A stretch of DNA of 64,000 bases from Taishania pollutisoli (lineage in GTDB: Bacteria > Bacteroidota > Bacteroidia > Flavobacteriales_D > Crocinitomicaceae). Location of the stretch: positions 1 to 64,000 of the forward strand of contig NZ_JACVEL010000011.1 of NCBI RefSeq assembly GCF_014518315.1. The letters are read 5' to 3'. Both the position numbers and the translations under genes were made by a program. The stretch's first letter is position 1. Each line of letters begins with the position of its first letter. The notes under the pieces are model-generated. The model had not been told where the DNA came from. It saw nothing but the letters and a program-made list of their open reading frames with translations, and made no database searches. Below are positions 1 through 8,712 of the stretch, piece after piece.

Positions 1-1134
1 CAGCTGGAATGGAGTGATTACTATCCGTATGGATCGTACCTACCAGGCAGACATGTGGAGAATGGTGAAGGGTATAGATATGGGTTTAATGGTTACGAAA
101 GAGATAATGAAATCAAAGGTAGAGGGAATTCTTATACTACTGAGTTTAGACAGTATGACCCGCGTGTAGGAAGATGGCTAACATTTGATCCTGTTTTTAA
201 GACACATGAGTCTCCTTATGCATCGAATGGAAATAATCCTATTTGGTTCATGGATCCAAATGGGGCTGATTCTGTCGAAGTTGGAGGAGCATGGTTTTGG
301 GAAGTCAAACAAGGAGATACATATTGGAGTATTGGTAAAAGGACGGGAGTTGGTCACGAAGAACTACAGATGCTTAATTCCCAGGAGGCAACAAATTTAC
401 AAATTGGTTCTTTACTCCAATTACAAGTTCCTAAAGCCAATATAACTATTGATCAATTGCCTAAAGGCGAGAATATTACCGAATATTCACCTTTATTACC
501 TGTATTTATGTTTCACTTAAGTGGAGGAGCCCGAACTGTAATGACTGGTATTAATGCTTTGATATCAAACGTGTCAGGTAACTATTTAAACACTGACCCA
601 ACAACACTGATGTATATGTCTGAATCTGAAAAGCAGATGTTTATGAAAAAAGGAGGGTGGGCTACTTTTAGTATCCTAATGATGGAATTAGTTACTGGAA
701 CAGGAGCTCAAAAAAGAAGATTTGATGAAAGTAATTCATTTACACAATATTTGATGAATGGTAATCAATTCAAAAGAGCTTATGCCCAATTTAAGAAAGA
801 TTATGAAGCTGGAACTCCACAAGAATCCTATTACGTTGGGTATAGTCCTGATATGAAAGGGGGAGGGTTAACAGCAATGATGAATGCAAATGGGGTTGAG
901 CATATACTAGGAGGAATTACTCTATATTTTCATGTCAGAGGGGGAGTCGTTGATGTTACAGTTTATAATAAATTTAATATAGGGTCTGCAGATTTATTTA
1001 TGAGAGCATTAAATATGATTAAAGGGCCTATTCCTAATTATGGGGCTTGGGCTGATCATCAAAGAGCATCTAATGGAATAACACCAATGGGTAGGACTGA
1101 GCAAATTTTTTATTGGACACAACCGTTTAAATAG
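1..1134 (+). CDS. RHS-repeat core C-terminus with LysM domain and toxin-like tail (5' end outside window)
   Basis: The reading frame is open from base 1, so the gene begins upstream; the first in-window start-like codon (GTG at 55) lies inside a conserved motif and is not the start. The visible part begins with the RHS-associated core signature (YYPYGSYLPGRH, RYGFNGYERD, then YDPRVGRWLTFDP and DPNGAD). A LysM-like peptidoglycan-binding segment follows directly (WEVKQGDTYWSIGKR to GSLLQLQV). After it come about 230 residues with no family I recognise, ending in a compact Tyr/Trp-rich domain. RHS core followed by a variable tail is the layout of polymorphic toxins, and the next gene 7 bases away fits an immunity protein. 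Toxin function is inferred from architecture. The region is more A+T-rich than its neighbours, which suggests transfer. Confidence 0.8.
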   Translation, partial: QLEWSDYYPYGSYLPGRHVENGEGYRYGFNGYERDNEIKGRGNSYTTEFRQYDPRVGRWLTFDPVFKTHESPYASNGNNPIWFMDPNGADSVEVGGAWFWEVKQGDTYWSIGKRTGVGHEELQMLNSQEATNLQIGSLLQLQVPKANITIDQLPKGENITEYSPLLPVFMFHLSGGARTVMTGINALISNVSGNYLNTDPTTLMYMSESEKQMFMKKGGWATFSILMMELVTGTGAQKRRFDESNSFTQYLMNGNQFKRAYAQFKKDYEAGTPQESYYVGYSPDMKGGGLTAMMNANGVEHILGGITLYFHVRGGVVDVTVYNKFNIGSADLFMRALNMIKGPIPNYGAWADHQRASNGITPMGRTEQIFYWTQPFK

Positions 1135-1141
1135 AAAGAAA

Positions 1142-1525
1142 ATGTGGAGAATTCTTGTATTATTATTGTTGATGAGTTGCTCAAACTCAAAATCATCTGA
1201 CTTAATCTTGCATAAAGGTGTGTATATATCCAAATCGATCAATGAAAGTATTGTAATATTATCGGATACTTTAGCAATTCATTTGTATACCTATGATTCA
1301 ATTCATTATAATGATACACTTCATATTAAATATTTTCCAGATAGTGGATTAGGAACTACTTCAATTACCATCTTTTCAGTATCAGATAAAAGTAAATTAT
1401 CAAACCTAAATTATGGATTATTAACACCGTCATTAGATAAGCAATTGTTTTATACTTATTTAAATGGAGTTCCTTGTATAATGATTGATCCAGAAACGCA
1501 TGAACCTTTATTTTTACATAAATAA
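1142..1525 (+). CDS. Small lipoprotein, candidate immunity protein for the upstream RHS toxin
   Basis: A 127-residue protein starting 7 bases after the RHS stop codon, so the two are very probably cotranslated. The N-terminus MWRILVLLLLMSCSNS is a lipoprotein signal with lipobox LMSC. The mature part is short, hydrophilic and beta-rich in appearance, with no recognised domain. Position directly after a polymorphic toxin tail is the standard place for an immunity gene. A lipid-anchored immunity protein would protect the periplasm or cell wall, which agrees with the LysM domain in the toxin. The immunity role is inference from context; the lipoprotein call is read from sequence. Base composition matches the RHS gene rather than the genes after it. 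Confidence 0.65.
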   Translation: MWRILVLLLLMSCSNSKSSDLILHKGVYISKSINESIVILSDTLAIHLYTYDSIHYNDTLHIKYFPDSGLGTTSITIFSVSDKSKLSNLNYGLLTPSLDKQLFYTYLNGVPCIMIDPETHEPLFLHK

Positions 1526-1596
1526 AAATAGTATTAAAATAACTAATAATGAGAGAAAAAATTGAACTATAAATTTTATTTACTATCACACAAAAC

Positions 1597-2115
1597 ATGA
1601 GAAACACAACATACATCACAGCACTCCTAATCACAACAACATTCTCCTCCTTCTCCCAAAAAGAAACAACGAAAAAGTATTCAAAGCAGAGCGAGCCAAC
1701 TGTTATTGAAGCACCAAAAGAAGAAGGATACCAAATGGGGGATCACGATCCTGTCCCACCTTCACCTCCAGTAGAATCAACTTCAAAACAGGAAGATACG
1801 TATATGATTGTTGATGAATCACCTTCGTTTGTGGGAGGAATGGTGCAAATGAACCAGTATTTTGCGAAAAACATGAAGTATCCGGAACGTGCAATCAAAG
1901 AAGAAATTCAAGGGAAGGTGTACATCAAATTTGTGGTCGAAGAAGACGGGACACCTACACAAGTAAAATTGATGAAGGGAATAACGGATTGCCCGGAATG
2001 CGATGTGGAAGCCGTGCGATTGATCAAACAAATGCCGAAATGGGAGCCGGGGAAGATAAATGGAAAAGCCGTTAAATGTTATTATACGATTCCCGTCACA
2101 TTTAAACTGATGTAA
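1597..2115 (+). CDS. TonB C-terminal-domain protein
   Basis: A 172-residue protein with an N-terminal signal peptide (cleavage likely after FSSFSQ), a Pro-rich linker at about residues 45-65, and a TonB C-terminal domain from about residue 80 (MKYPERAIKEEIQGKVYIKF, then PTQVKLMKGI and a final YYTIPVTFKLM). The family typically transmits energy to outer-membrane receptors, but this copy lacks the usual long membrane anchor. It belongs to the secreted or periplasmic TonB-domain proteins that are numerous in Bacteroidota and often of unknown role. It has a pair of cysteines (CPEC) in the TonB fold. It is not obviously in an operon with the following gene, 29 bases away. Confidence 0.8.
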   Translation: MRNTTYITALLITTTFSSFSQKETTKKYSKQSEPTVIEAPKEEGYQMGDHDPVPPSPPVESTSKQEDTYMIVDESPSFVGGMVQMNQYFAKNMKYPERAIKEEIQGKVYIKFVVEEDGTPTQVKLMKGITDCPECDVEAVRLIKQMPKWEPGKINGKAVKCYYTIPVTFKLM

Positions 2116-2144
2116 ATCAAATCGATGTAAATTTATCGCCTGCC

Positions 2145-3389
2145 ATGAAACTACTCCTACCGACATTTCTGCTTTCAACAATGCAGTTGTCTGCACAGTT
2201 AAGCGGGTGTACGGATCCGTTAGCGACGAATTACAATTCTACAGCATTGGTGAATAATGGTAGTTGCACCTATACGAATGTAACACTTGTCCCCGATCCC
2301 GGAATCGTGTTGCCGGCAGTCATGAGTGAAACCTCCGGATTAGTGTTGTTCAATGATCAACTCCTGACACACAACGATGATTCCGATACGAACCTGTATT
2401 TAATTGATTATTCCGATCCGGTTGATTTTGTGACCTTGCCAATTACCGGTGCCAGTAACATTGATTGGGAAGACGTTGCAGAAGATGAACAGTACATTTA
2501 CATTGGGGATTTTGGTAACAATGTCAGTGGAAACCGGACCAACCTACGGATTTTTCGCATCCTGAAATCTGAATTGATGAACAATCCTGTCGCTGATACC
2601 ATTTCATTCAGCTATGAAGCGCAAACCGATTTTACACCTCAGTCATCCAACAGCACCGATTTTGATTGCGAAGCATTCATCGTTACCGCCGGAAAAATAC
2701 ACCTGTTCACCAAAGAATGGGGGACTAAGAAAACATCAGTATACGAACTGGAAAAAACGCCCGGAACGCACGTCGCACTTTATAAAGGGACCTTGAATGT
2801 GCAGGGATTGATTACAGGGGCAACACACCTGGAAGAGGAACAGTTGGTCGTTTTGTCCGGCTATTCAGTTATCCTGCAACCGTTTGTGTACCTGTTGTAC
2901 GACTTTGAAAACGACGATTTTTTCAGTGGAAACAAACGAAAAATCATGCTCAATTTACCCTATCACCAGGTAGAAGGAATCACTTCGGAAGATGGATTGA
3001 TGTATTACCTTTCCAACGAGGCATTTCCAACGGGAAATATTCAGGTGGATCCGAAAATTATGAAACTGGATTTGTCTTCCTACCTGTCCAATTACCTGGA
3101 AGGGAACCCACTGGCGATAAAAGAACCGGTTGCGAATACCTTTGTGCAGGTATTTCCAAATCCGGCAAAAGAAGCAATGGTGATTCAATTGAGCGAGGAA
3201 CAGATAGGAATCATCACATCTGTTGAATTGATTGACGGGACAGGAAGAACTGTTTTACAACAAGAAATCAATGAACAGCAGACAATTATTTCCCTCAACG
3301 ATGCTGGAACTGAAAATGAGGTAGTAATTGTTGTGTTCCGAAATGAACAATACGAAGTTGTTTCCACCACAAAATTAAGGTTGAAATAA
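2145..3389 (+). CDS. Secreted protein with type IX secretion C-terminal sorting domain
   Basis: A 414-residue protein with a signal peptide (MKLLLPTFLLSTMQLSAQ) and then a short Cys-containing segment, GCTDPLATNYN to GSCTY, that recurs near the N-terminus of many secreted flavobacterial proteins. The middle (about residues 50-320) looks like a beta-propeller-type domain with repeated Asp/Gly turns (DWEDVAEDEQYIYIGDFGNN). The C-terminal 80 residues match a type A sorting domain (VQVFPNPAKEAMVIQL onward), which targets proteins to the type IX secretion system. The partner machinery is indicated by sprA at the other end of the window. Substrate or function is unknown. Confidence 0.85.
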   Translation: MKLLLPTFLLSTMQLSAQLSGCTDPLATNYNSTALVNNGSCTYTNVTLVPDPGIVLPAVMSETSGLVLFNDQLLTHNDDSDTNLYLIDYSDPVDFVTLPITGASNIDWEDVAEDEQYIYIGDFGNNVSGNRTNLRIFRILKSELMNNPVADTISFSYEAQTDFTPQSSNSTDFDCEAFIVTAGKIHLFTKEWGTKKTSVYELEKTPGTHVALYKGTLNVQGLITGATHLEEEQLVVLSGYSVILQPFVYLLYDFENDDFFSGNKRKIMLNLPYHQVEGITSEDGLMYYLSNEAFPTGNIQVDPKIMKLDLSSYLSNYLEGNPLAIKEPVANTFVQVFPNPAKEAMVIQLSEEQIGIITSVELIDGTGRTVLQQEINEQQTIISLNDAGTENEVVIVVFRNEQYEVVSTTKLRLK

Positions 3390-3669
3390 GTTCATGCATA
3401 CAAAATCTGAGAAATGGTATGAGATCAACGTTTTTTCTTCTTTATTCCTTTTTAATCGGTGCATCCGTGGTAAAAAGGATCATCCAACTTCTGAACATAA
3501 CCTGGACCAATTAGGAACAAATTTATAAATCCGCTCTGATGGTTTTTAGGAACCATGGTGAAAACGATTCTTTACTTTTTAGAACAACATCACAAGTAAT
3601 TTTTACCTCTTGATCCAGTGATTTTTGACTGGATTATTTACCAATAAATATTTTGCGGCAAAACCGTTT
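3390..3669. other. Intergenic stretch before purH
   Basis: No gene or RNA is supported here. One perfect 7-bp dyad, ATCCAGT and ACTGGAT at 3613-3634 with an 8-base loop, is present but has no T-run and no clear role. The stretch is A+T-rich and ends in the purH promoter. Confidence 0.5.
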
Positions 3670-3698
3670 TTGCACTCGGAAAAAATAGCTACTTTTGC
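3670..3698 (+). promoter_or_regulatory. Bacteroidota-type promoter of purH
   Basis: TTTG at 3670-3673 and TACTTTTG at 3691-3698, separated by 17 bases, match the -33 TTG / -7 TAnnTTTG consensus. The -7 element overlaps the in-frame ATG at 3695, so that codon cannot be the start and translation should begin at 3722. Confidence 0.7.
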
Positions 3699-3721
3699 GC
3701 TTTCTTTTTCAGATACAATTC

Positions 3722-5251
3722 ATGAGCGCAACAGTAAAGATCAAATCAGCATTGATTTCAGTTTTTGATAAATCCGGTTTAGAACCGATTGTCAAGCAAT
3801 TACACAAAGACGGAGTGGTAATTTACTCCACGGGAGGAACACAGGAATTTGTAGAAAGTTTTGGTATTCCGGTAGAGCGGGTAGAAGACCTGACTTCTTA
3901 TCCTTCTATTTTGGGGGGACGTGTGAAAACACTACATCCGAAAGTTTTTGGTGGAATTCTGAACCGTCGTTCATTGGCGGATGATCAAACACAGATTGCA
4001 GAGTATGAAATTCCTGAAATTGACCTGGTGATCGTGGATTTGTACCCGTTTGAGCAGACAGTTGCCTCAGGGGCGTCACACGAAGCGATCATTGAAAAAA
4101 TTGACATCGGTGGTATCTCATTGATCCGTGCCGCTGCAAAAAATTACCAGGATGTAGTCATTATTCCTTCACAAGCACAATACGCTTCATTTCTGGAAAT
4201 CATTACAGCATCGGGAAGTACTACAACGGTGAAAGAACGTAAGTCATTCGCTCGAGATGCATTCAACGTTTCTTCGAATTACGATACACACATTTTCAAT
4301 TACTTCAACAACGGAGAATTGGATGTGTTCAAACAAAGCATTCAAACCTCACAAGTGTTGCGTTACGGAGAAAACCCGCATCAAAAAGGGGTGTTCTACG
4401 GAGACATGGATGCAATCTTTGACAAACTGCACGGAAAAGAATTGTCGTACAATAACTTACTGGATGTTGATGCAGCTGTCGCATTGATGGCAGAATTTAA
4501 AAACGATGATCCGACATTTGCGATCTTGAAGCACAACAACGCATGTGGTGTTGCTACACGTCCGACAATCAAAGAAGCATACGAAGCAGCATTGGCAGGA
4601 GATCCGGTGAGTGCGTTCGGCGGGATTCTGATTTCCAATAAAGTAATTGATCTTCCGACTGCTGAATTGGTCAATGAATTGTTCTGTGAAGTGATCATTG
4701 CGCCGGGATACGACGTGGAAGCATTGACGTTGTTGCAAAGCAAGAAAAACAGAATTATCCTGGTTCAGAAAGAGATTGAACTTCCGAAAAAACAATTCCG
4801 TACGATTCTTAACGGAGTACTGGAGCAAGACAAAGACCTGTTGACGGAAACAGCAGACGGGTTGGAACCGAAAACAACAGCTCAACCGACAACGGAAGAA
4901 ATCACGGATCTATTGTTTGCCAACAAATTGGTTAAACATACGAAATCCAACACGATTGTGCTGGCAAAAAACAAAACATTACTGGCGAGCGGAACCGGGC
5001 AGACATCACGTGTTGATGCGCTTCAACAAGCCATTCACAAAGCGAAGACATTTAACTTTGATCTGACAGGTGCAGTGATGGCTTCTGATGCATTCTTCCC
5101 GTTTCCGGACTGTGTGGAAATTGCACACAATGCAGGGATTACGGCAGTGATCCAGCCGGGAGGATCGATCAAAGATGAGTTGTCAATCGATTACTGTAAT
5201 GCAAACGGTTTGGCAATGGTTTTCACAGGAAACCGGCACTTTAAACATTAA
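3722..5251 (+). CDS. purH: Bifunctional AICAR formyltransferase / IMP cyclohydrolase
   Basis: Catalyses the last two steps of purine synthesis: formylation of AICAR using 10-formyl-THF, then ring closure to IMP. The 509-residue length is normal. The N-terminal MGS-like cyclohydrolase domain shows STGGTQEFVES and GGRVKTLHPKVFGGIL. The C-terminal transformylase domain shows RYGENPHQKG, the catalytic-type LKHNNACGVA, SGTGQTSRVDA, SDAFFPFPDCVE and the terminal FTGNRHFKH. The start was chosen at MSATVKIKSALISVFDK because the promoter -7 element covers the earlier ATG. It stands alone, not in a pur operon. Identification is secure. Confidence 0.97.
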   Translation: MSATVKIKSALISVFDKSGLEPIVKQLHKDGVVIYSTGGTQEFVESFGIPVERVEDLTSYPSILGGRVKTLHPKVFGGILNRRSLADDQTQIAEYEIPEIDLVIVDLYPFEQTVASGASHEAIIEKIDIGGISLIRAAAKNYQDVVIIPSQAQYASFLEIITASGSTTTVKERKSFARDAFNVSSNYDTHIFNYFNNGELDVFKQSIQTSQVLRYGENPHQKGVFYGDMDAIFDKLHGKELSYNNLLDVDAAVALMAEFKNDDPTFAILKHNNACGVATRPTIKEAYEAALAGDPVSAFGGILISNKVIDLPTAELVNELFCEVIIAPGYDVEALTLLQSKKNRIILVQKEIELPKKQFRTILNGVLEQDKDLLTETADGLEPKTTAQPTTEEITDLLFANKLVKHTKSNTIVLAKNKTLLASGTGQTSRVDALQQAIHKAKTFNFDLTGAVMASDAFFPFPDCVEIAHNAGITAVIQPGGSIKDELSIDYCNANGLAMVFTGNRHFKH

Positions 5252-5346
5252 AAAGTAGGTTTTTATCGAAAAAATGTAACTTTTTGTTCAATTTTTCGAA
5301 GAAACTGAGTAACATTATACCTTAAAAACAAAAGGGCGCCAAAAAA

Positions 5347-6372
5347 ATGGGATTATTTAGCTTCTTAACGCAGGAAATTGCAATTGACCTCGGTACAGCC
5401 AATACACTGATCATTATGAATGACAAAGTGGTAGTGGATGAACCTTCGATCGTTGCCAAAGATATACAAACAGGAAAAATCGTTGCGATTGGTAAAAAAG
5501 CGCAACAGATGCACGGAAAAACACACAAACTCATTGAAACGGTACGCCCGTTACAGGATGGTGTAATTGCTGATTTCCAAAGTGCTGAGCAGATGATTCG
5601 CGGGATGATCAAAATGATTAACCCGGGAAAAAGTTTGTTTAATCCTTCCTTGAGAATGGTGATTTGTATCCCTTCGGGAATTACGGAAGTGGAAAAAAGA
5701 GCCGTTCGTGACTCCGCAGAACACGCCGGAGCAAAAGAAGTATACCTGATTCACGAACCGATGGCAGCCGCAATTGGTATTGGTATCGACGTGGAAGAAC
5801 CAATGGGGAACATGATCATTGACATCGGTGGTGGTACTTCTGAAATTGCCGTGATTGCATTGGGAGGGATTGTGTGTGATAAATCAATTCGCGTAGCCGG
5901 AGACGACTTCACAGCAGACATTGAAGAATACATGCGCCGTCAACACAACATATTGGTGGGTGAACGTACGGCAGAACAAATTAAAATTGAAGTAGGGGCT
6001 GCATTGCCGGAATTAGACAATCCACCGGCAGACTTTGCTGTTCGCGGACGTGACCTGATGACGGGAATTCCGAAGGAAATCATTGTTACTTATTCTGAGA
6101 TTGCTCACGCATTGGATAAAACAATTTCCAAGGTTGAAGAAGCGATTCTGAGTGCATTGGAAATGACACCGCCGGAACTTTCCGCTGATATCTACAAAAC
6201 GGGAATTTACCTGGCAGGAGGAGGTTCCATGCTGCGAGGTTTGGACAAACGTATTTCAGCGCGGACAAAACTTCCTGTACACATTGCAGAAGACCCGTTG
6301 AGAGCAGTAGCAAGAGGTACGGCAATCGCATTGAAAAACATTGATCGTTACCAATTCCTGATCAGAGACTAA
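5347..6372 (+). CDS. mreB: Rod shape-determining protein MreB
   Basis: An actin-like cytoskeletal ATPase of 341 residues that organises lateral cell-wall synthesis under the inner membrane. The nucleotide-binding motifs are visible in order: phosphate 1 DLGTANTLI, connect/phosphate 2 MIIDIGGGTSEIAV, and the adenosine motif YLAGGGSMLRGL. The short amphipathic N-terminus (MGLFSFLTQE) fits membrane attachment. In many relatives mreB leads mreC, mreD and penicillin-binding genes, but here a small lipoprotein follows and no mreC is visible within the next 7 kb, so the cluster is split. It follows purH by 95 bases and is probably transcribed separately. Confidence 0.96.
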   Translation: MGLFSFLTQEIAIDLGTANTLIIMNDKVVVDEPSIVAKDIQTGKIVAIGKKAQQMHGKTHKLIETVRPLQDGVIADFQSAEQMIRGMIKMINPGKSLFNPSLRMVICIPSGITEVEKRAVRDSAEHAGAKEVYLIHEPMAAAIGIGIDVEEPMGNMIIDIGGGTSEIAVIALGGIVCDKSIRVAGDDFTADIEEYMRRQHNILVGERTAEQIKIEVGAALPELDNPPADFAVRGRDLMTGIPKEIIVTYSEIAHALDKTISKVEEAILSALEMTPPELSADIYKTGIYLAGGGSMLRGLDKRISARTKLPVHIAEDPLRAVARGTAIALKNIDRYQFLIRD

Positions 6373-6385
6373 TTTTTCCGGAAGT

Positions 6386-6649
6386 ATGAAACAATTAATT
6401 CTCCCGGCACTCGTTGTTTTGCTGGCCGCTTGTTCTTCTGACAAGGATGAGCAGTTCTGTGACTGCCTCTCTGTGAGTGAAGAACTCAACGAGGAGGCCG
6501 CTAAATACGGTTCCATTGCCCTGGATAAGATTACAGATGAAGATGTTGCTAATTTGAAGCAGTTAACTGCTAAAAAAGACAGCATTTGCGCCCCGTATGA
6601 ATTGCTCGGTGGTGAAGAATTGAAAAAAAAGAGAGAAGCCTGTAAATAA
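6386..6649 (+). CDS. Small Cys-containing lipoprotein of unknown function
   Basis: An 87-residue protein whose N-terminus MKQLILPALVVLLAACSSD is a lipoprotein signal with lipobox LAAC. The mature part is acidic and helical in appearance and has four further cysteines (CDC, ICA and a final EACK), which could form two disulphides in the periplasm. It begins 13 bases after the mreB stop and is probably on the same transcript. I recognise no family. Cotranscription with mreB hints at an envelope role, but this is inference only. Confidence 0.7.
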   Translation: MKQLILPALVVLLAACSSDKDEQFCDCLSVSEELNEEAAKYGSIALDKITDEDVANLKQLTAKKDSICAPYELLGGEELKKKREACK

Positions 6650-6705
6650 ATTTTACAAAACGACACAACCTTCGATTTAGACATGCGTCTATAGAATAGG
6701 TTTTA

Positions 6706-6776
6706 TATTCTTGCAGAGATTACCTGAGAAAGGATTGAAAGTGTAACAGCGGAAAATCGGTTCTCAGGTTTTTTTA
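6706..6776 (+). terminator. Hairpin with T-run; mreB-lipoprotein terminator or small RNA
   Basis: A perfect 9-bp stem, ACCTGAGAA at 6722-6730 and TTCTCAGGT at 6761-6769, is followed by seven T. The 30-base loop is long for a simple terminator. A promoter-like TATTCTTG (one mismatch to TAnnTTTG) lies at 6706-6713, so a short independent RNA of about 55 bases is possible. Confidence 0.5.
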
Positions 6777-6899
6777 TGCACCATTTTTGAATTATCAATG
6801 GTTTAGTGATTAATTATCAAATGGTGTGATCGAATAATCGTGCATCTTTTGATGATTCAGTAATTTATAATTACTAATTCAATATTCAGAATTCAATAC

Positions 6900-7310
6900 T
6901 TACTTAATAATCACACCCTTCGTTCCCAGCTGTGGGATTTCAATCATATTGTCTTCCGAAATAGAACCCGGAACGAACACAAATTTTTTGTCGTACATCA
7001 CATCTTCTACCCAAAAACTGACCCAGTATTCATTGGCGATGTGAAACACTTCTTCCATGATCGGCTCAATCTTAGCCGCTTCATTTGGCAGCATCACTTC
7101 AAGGCAGTGACGCAGTGTCGATGTTTTTATTTTTTCTCCTGTATCCGGGTGTTCACCATATCCTTTGCTGGTGATAATAATCCCTTCCATGATGTCGTCA
7201 CGTAAATTCAGCAGGTAGACATTGTAAATTGCTTCCTTGTCCTCTCCATCCTCTTTTGCTACTACAATTGCAACGTTTTCTACCTTTGGGCCTAATAAAT
7301 CTTCTCTCAT
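6900..7310 (-). CDS. Conserved hypothetical protein coupled to a serine hydrolase
   Basis: A 136-residue soluble protein with no signal peptide or membrane segment. It is acidic, with a Trp-containing central part (EYWVSFWVEDVMYDKKFVFVP) and a C-terminal IPQLGTKGVIIK. I do not recognise a family with a known role. Its ATG overlaps the stop of the upstream serine hydrolase by four bases, so the pair is translationally coupled and probably works on a shared theme. No catalytic motif is visible. Confidence 0.7.
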   Translation of the reverse strand: MREDLLGPKVENVAIVVAKEDGEDKEAIYNVYLLNLRDDIMEGIIITSKGYGEHPDTGEKIKTSTLRHCLEVMLPNEAAKIEPIMEEVFHIANEYWVSFWVEDVMYDKKFVFVPGSISEDNMIEIPQLGTKGVIIK

Positions 7311-8563
7311 TTCTTTTCCGCTTCCTTTCTGATTTGTTCGGCAAAATTAATATACTTCAGGAAATCGGATGAATGTCCCACTTTTTTTAATTGCTCGTCA
7401 GACTCATCTTTCCCATCCAGTTGGATGCTTTTTGTCCGTTTTTCACCCAGTCGCACAATCACCAGGTCTTCTTCCGGAATGGAAATAATGTATTGTCCCA
7501 GGATACCGCGGCAGTAATAAACAGGAGAAGAATAACCCTGGTAGGTCCAGATGTGCAGACCGTATTGATAATTTTTAATCGATTCTTCCGTCGTCATGTA
7601 GTCAGGAATGCTCACCATTTCTTCAAAGTACCAGGCAGGAATCAACTGTTCATTACCCCACTTTCCTTTATGGGCAATCAACTTCCCTAATTTTCCGAAA
7701 TCACGGGCAGTTGCATACAAACAGCAAAATGCTTTTTCATCTCCGTTTTCTTTATCCAGGCTCCAGTAAGCATCCGACTCCATTCCCATTTTCGACCACA
7801 ATTTGAGCGAGCAGTACTCCGATACATTGTATCCCGTAGCCTTTTTGATGATAAAGCCGAGTAACTGACTGTTTCCGCTTTGGTAGATAAATGTTTTTCC
7901 CGGTTCACTGATCCGTTTTTGATGAGTAACCAATCCATACAGATCCGTTCCATAATACGATTCGGCATTGTCTGACAACGGATTTTTACCGCTTTCCGTC
8001 CAATCGAGCCCCGAAGCCATCAGTAACAAATCCCGGATGGTAATTACCGAAAGATCCGTCTGCTTAAATTCCGGGATGTAATTTCCGACAGACTCATCCA
8101 GGCTTTTAATTTTTCCTTCTTCTACCGCAATCCCGATGAGCAGTGCAACGACTGTTTTCGCCGCTGAAAATGAATTGGACACCGTTGTTGCGTTATGGTG
8201 TCCCCAATATTGTTCATACAGGATGGAATCCCCCTGAAAAATCAGGAACGCCGTGGTTTTTAAATTTTTATTGTAAGCTGCAAACCCGTCGACGGAAGTA
8301 CGGGATAAAAAGTGTGCAGAACGTTCCCATTTAATAGGGGTATTTCCTTTTGCAACCGTTCTTTTCGGGAACTTGTCCAGATCATAAATGGTAGGACCCG
8401 ATTCCCCGGAAAGATACGTAAGCATAATCCCTCGGTACAGGTATGTTCTCCCCGAGAGCAGAATAAATGCATTGGCAATAATGAATAAAGCCAGTATCGT
8501 ATACAGGAGGCCGCGAAAGAGTTTTCCGATTTTCGAAACAACGCCGTTTTTTTTCGTATTCAT
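7307..8563 (-). CDS. Membrane-anchored serine hydrolase of the class C beta-lactamase family
   Basis: A 418-residue protein of the PBP4*/AmpC-like fold. One membrane anchor lies near residues 18-38 (LLYTILALFIIANAFILL), which places the catalytic domain in the periplasm. The nucleophile motif SxxK is SAAK at residues 133-136, followed by VEEGKIKSLDESVGNYIPEF, and the second motif lies in FIYQSGNSQLLG. Family members include esterases, D-amino-acid peptidases and penicillin-binding enzymes, so the substrate cannot be named. The start was chosen at MNTKKNGV; an upstream in-frame TTG at 8620 would add 19 residues without improving the anchor. It overlaps the next gene by ATGA. Confidence 0.85.
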   Translation of the reverse strand: MNTKKNGVVSKIGKLFRGLLYTILALFIIANAFILLSGRTYLYRGIMLTYLSGESGPTIYDLDKFPKRTVAKGNTPIKWERSAHFLSRTSVDGFAAYNKNLKTTAFLIFQGDSILYEQYWGHHNATTVSNSFSAAKTVVALLIGIAVEEGKIKSLDESVGNYIPEFKQTDLSVITIRDLLLMASGLDWTESGKNPLSDNAESYYGTDLYGLVTHQKRISEPGKTFIYQSGNSQLLGFIIKKATGYNVSEYCSLKLWSKMGMESDAYWSLDKENGDEKAFCCLYATARDFGKLGKLIAHKGKWGNEQLIPAWYFEEMVSIPDYMTTEESIKNYQYGLHIWTYQGYSSPVYYCRGILGQYIISIPEEDLVIVRLGEKRTKSIQLDGKDESDEQLKKVGHSSDFLKYINFAEQIRKEAEKK

Positions 8564-8712
8564 GGGAAGTTCATTAATGCATTTGAGAGGTAAATTACTG
8601 TTTTTTGATGAATTATTCAATACATCATGGGAAATATATTTTAAAGGAAGCTACAAAAATTAACGAATGAGTCAGAATCCTTGGAGCGTAGGATGTGGTA
8701 GTCTTCTTTTCA

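Noticed and set aside
4396-4885. Two overlapping minus-strand frames within purH
   Set aside because: They lie fully inside the purH coding sequence, have no recognisable domain and no promoter, and are explained by purH codon use.
8388-8663. Plus-strand frame of 91 codons opposite the serine hydrolase start
   Set aside because: It is antisense to the N-terminal coding region and promoter of the hydrolase, and it has no domain.
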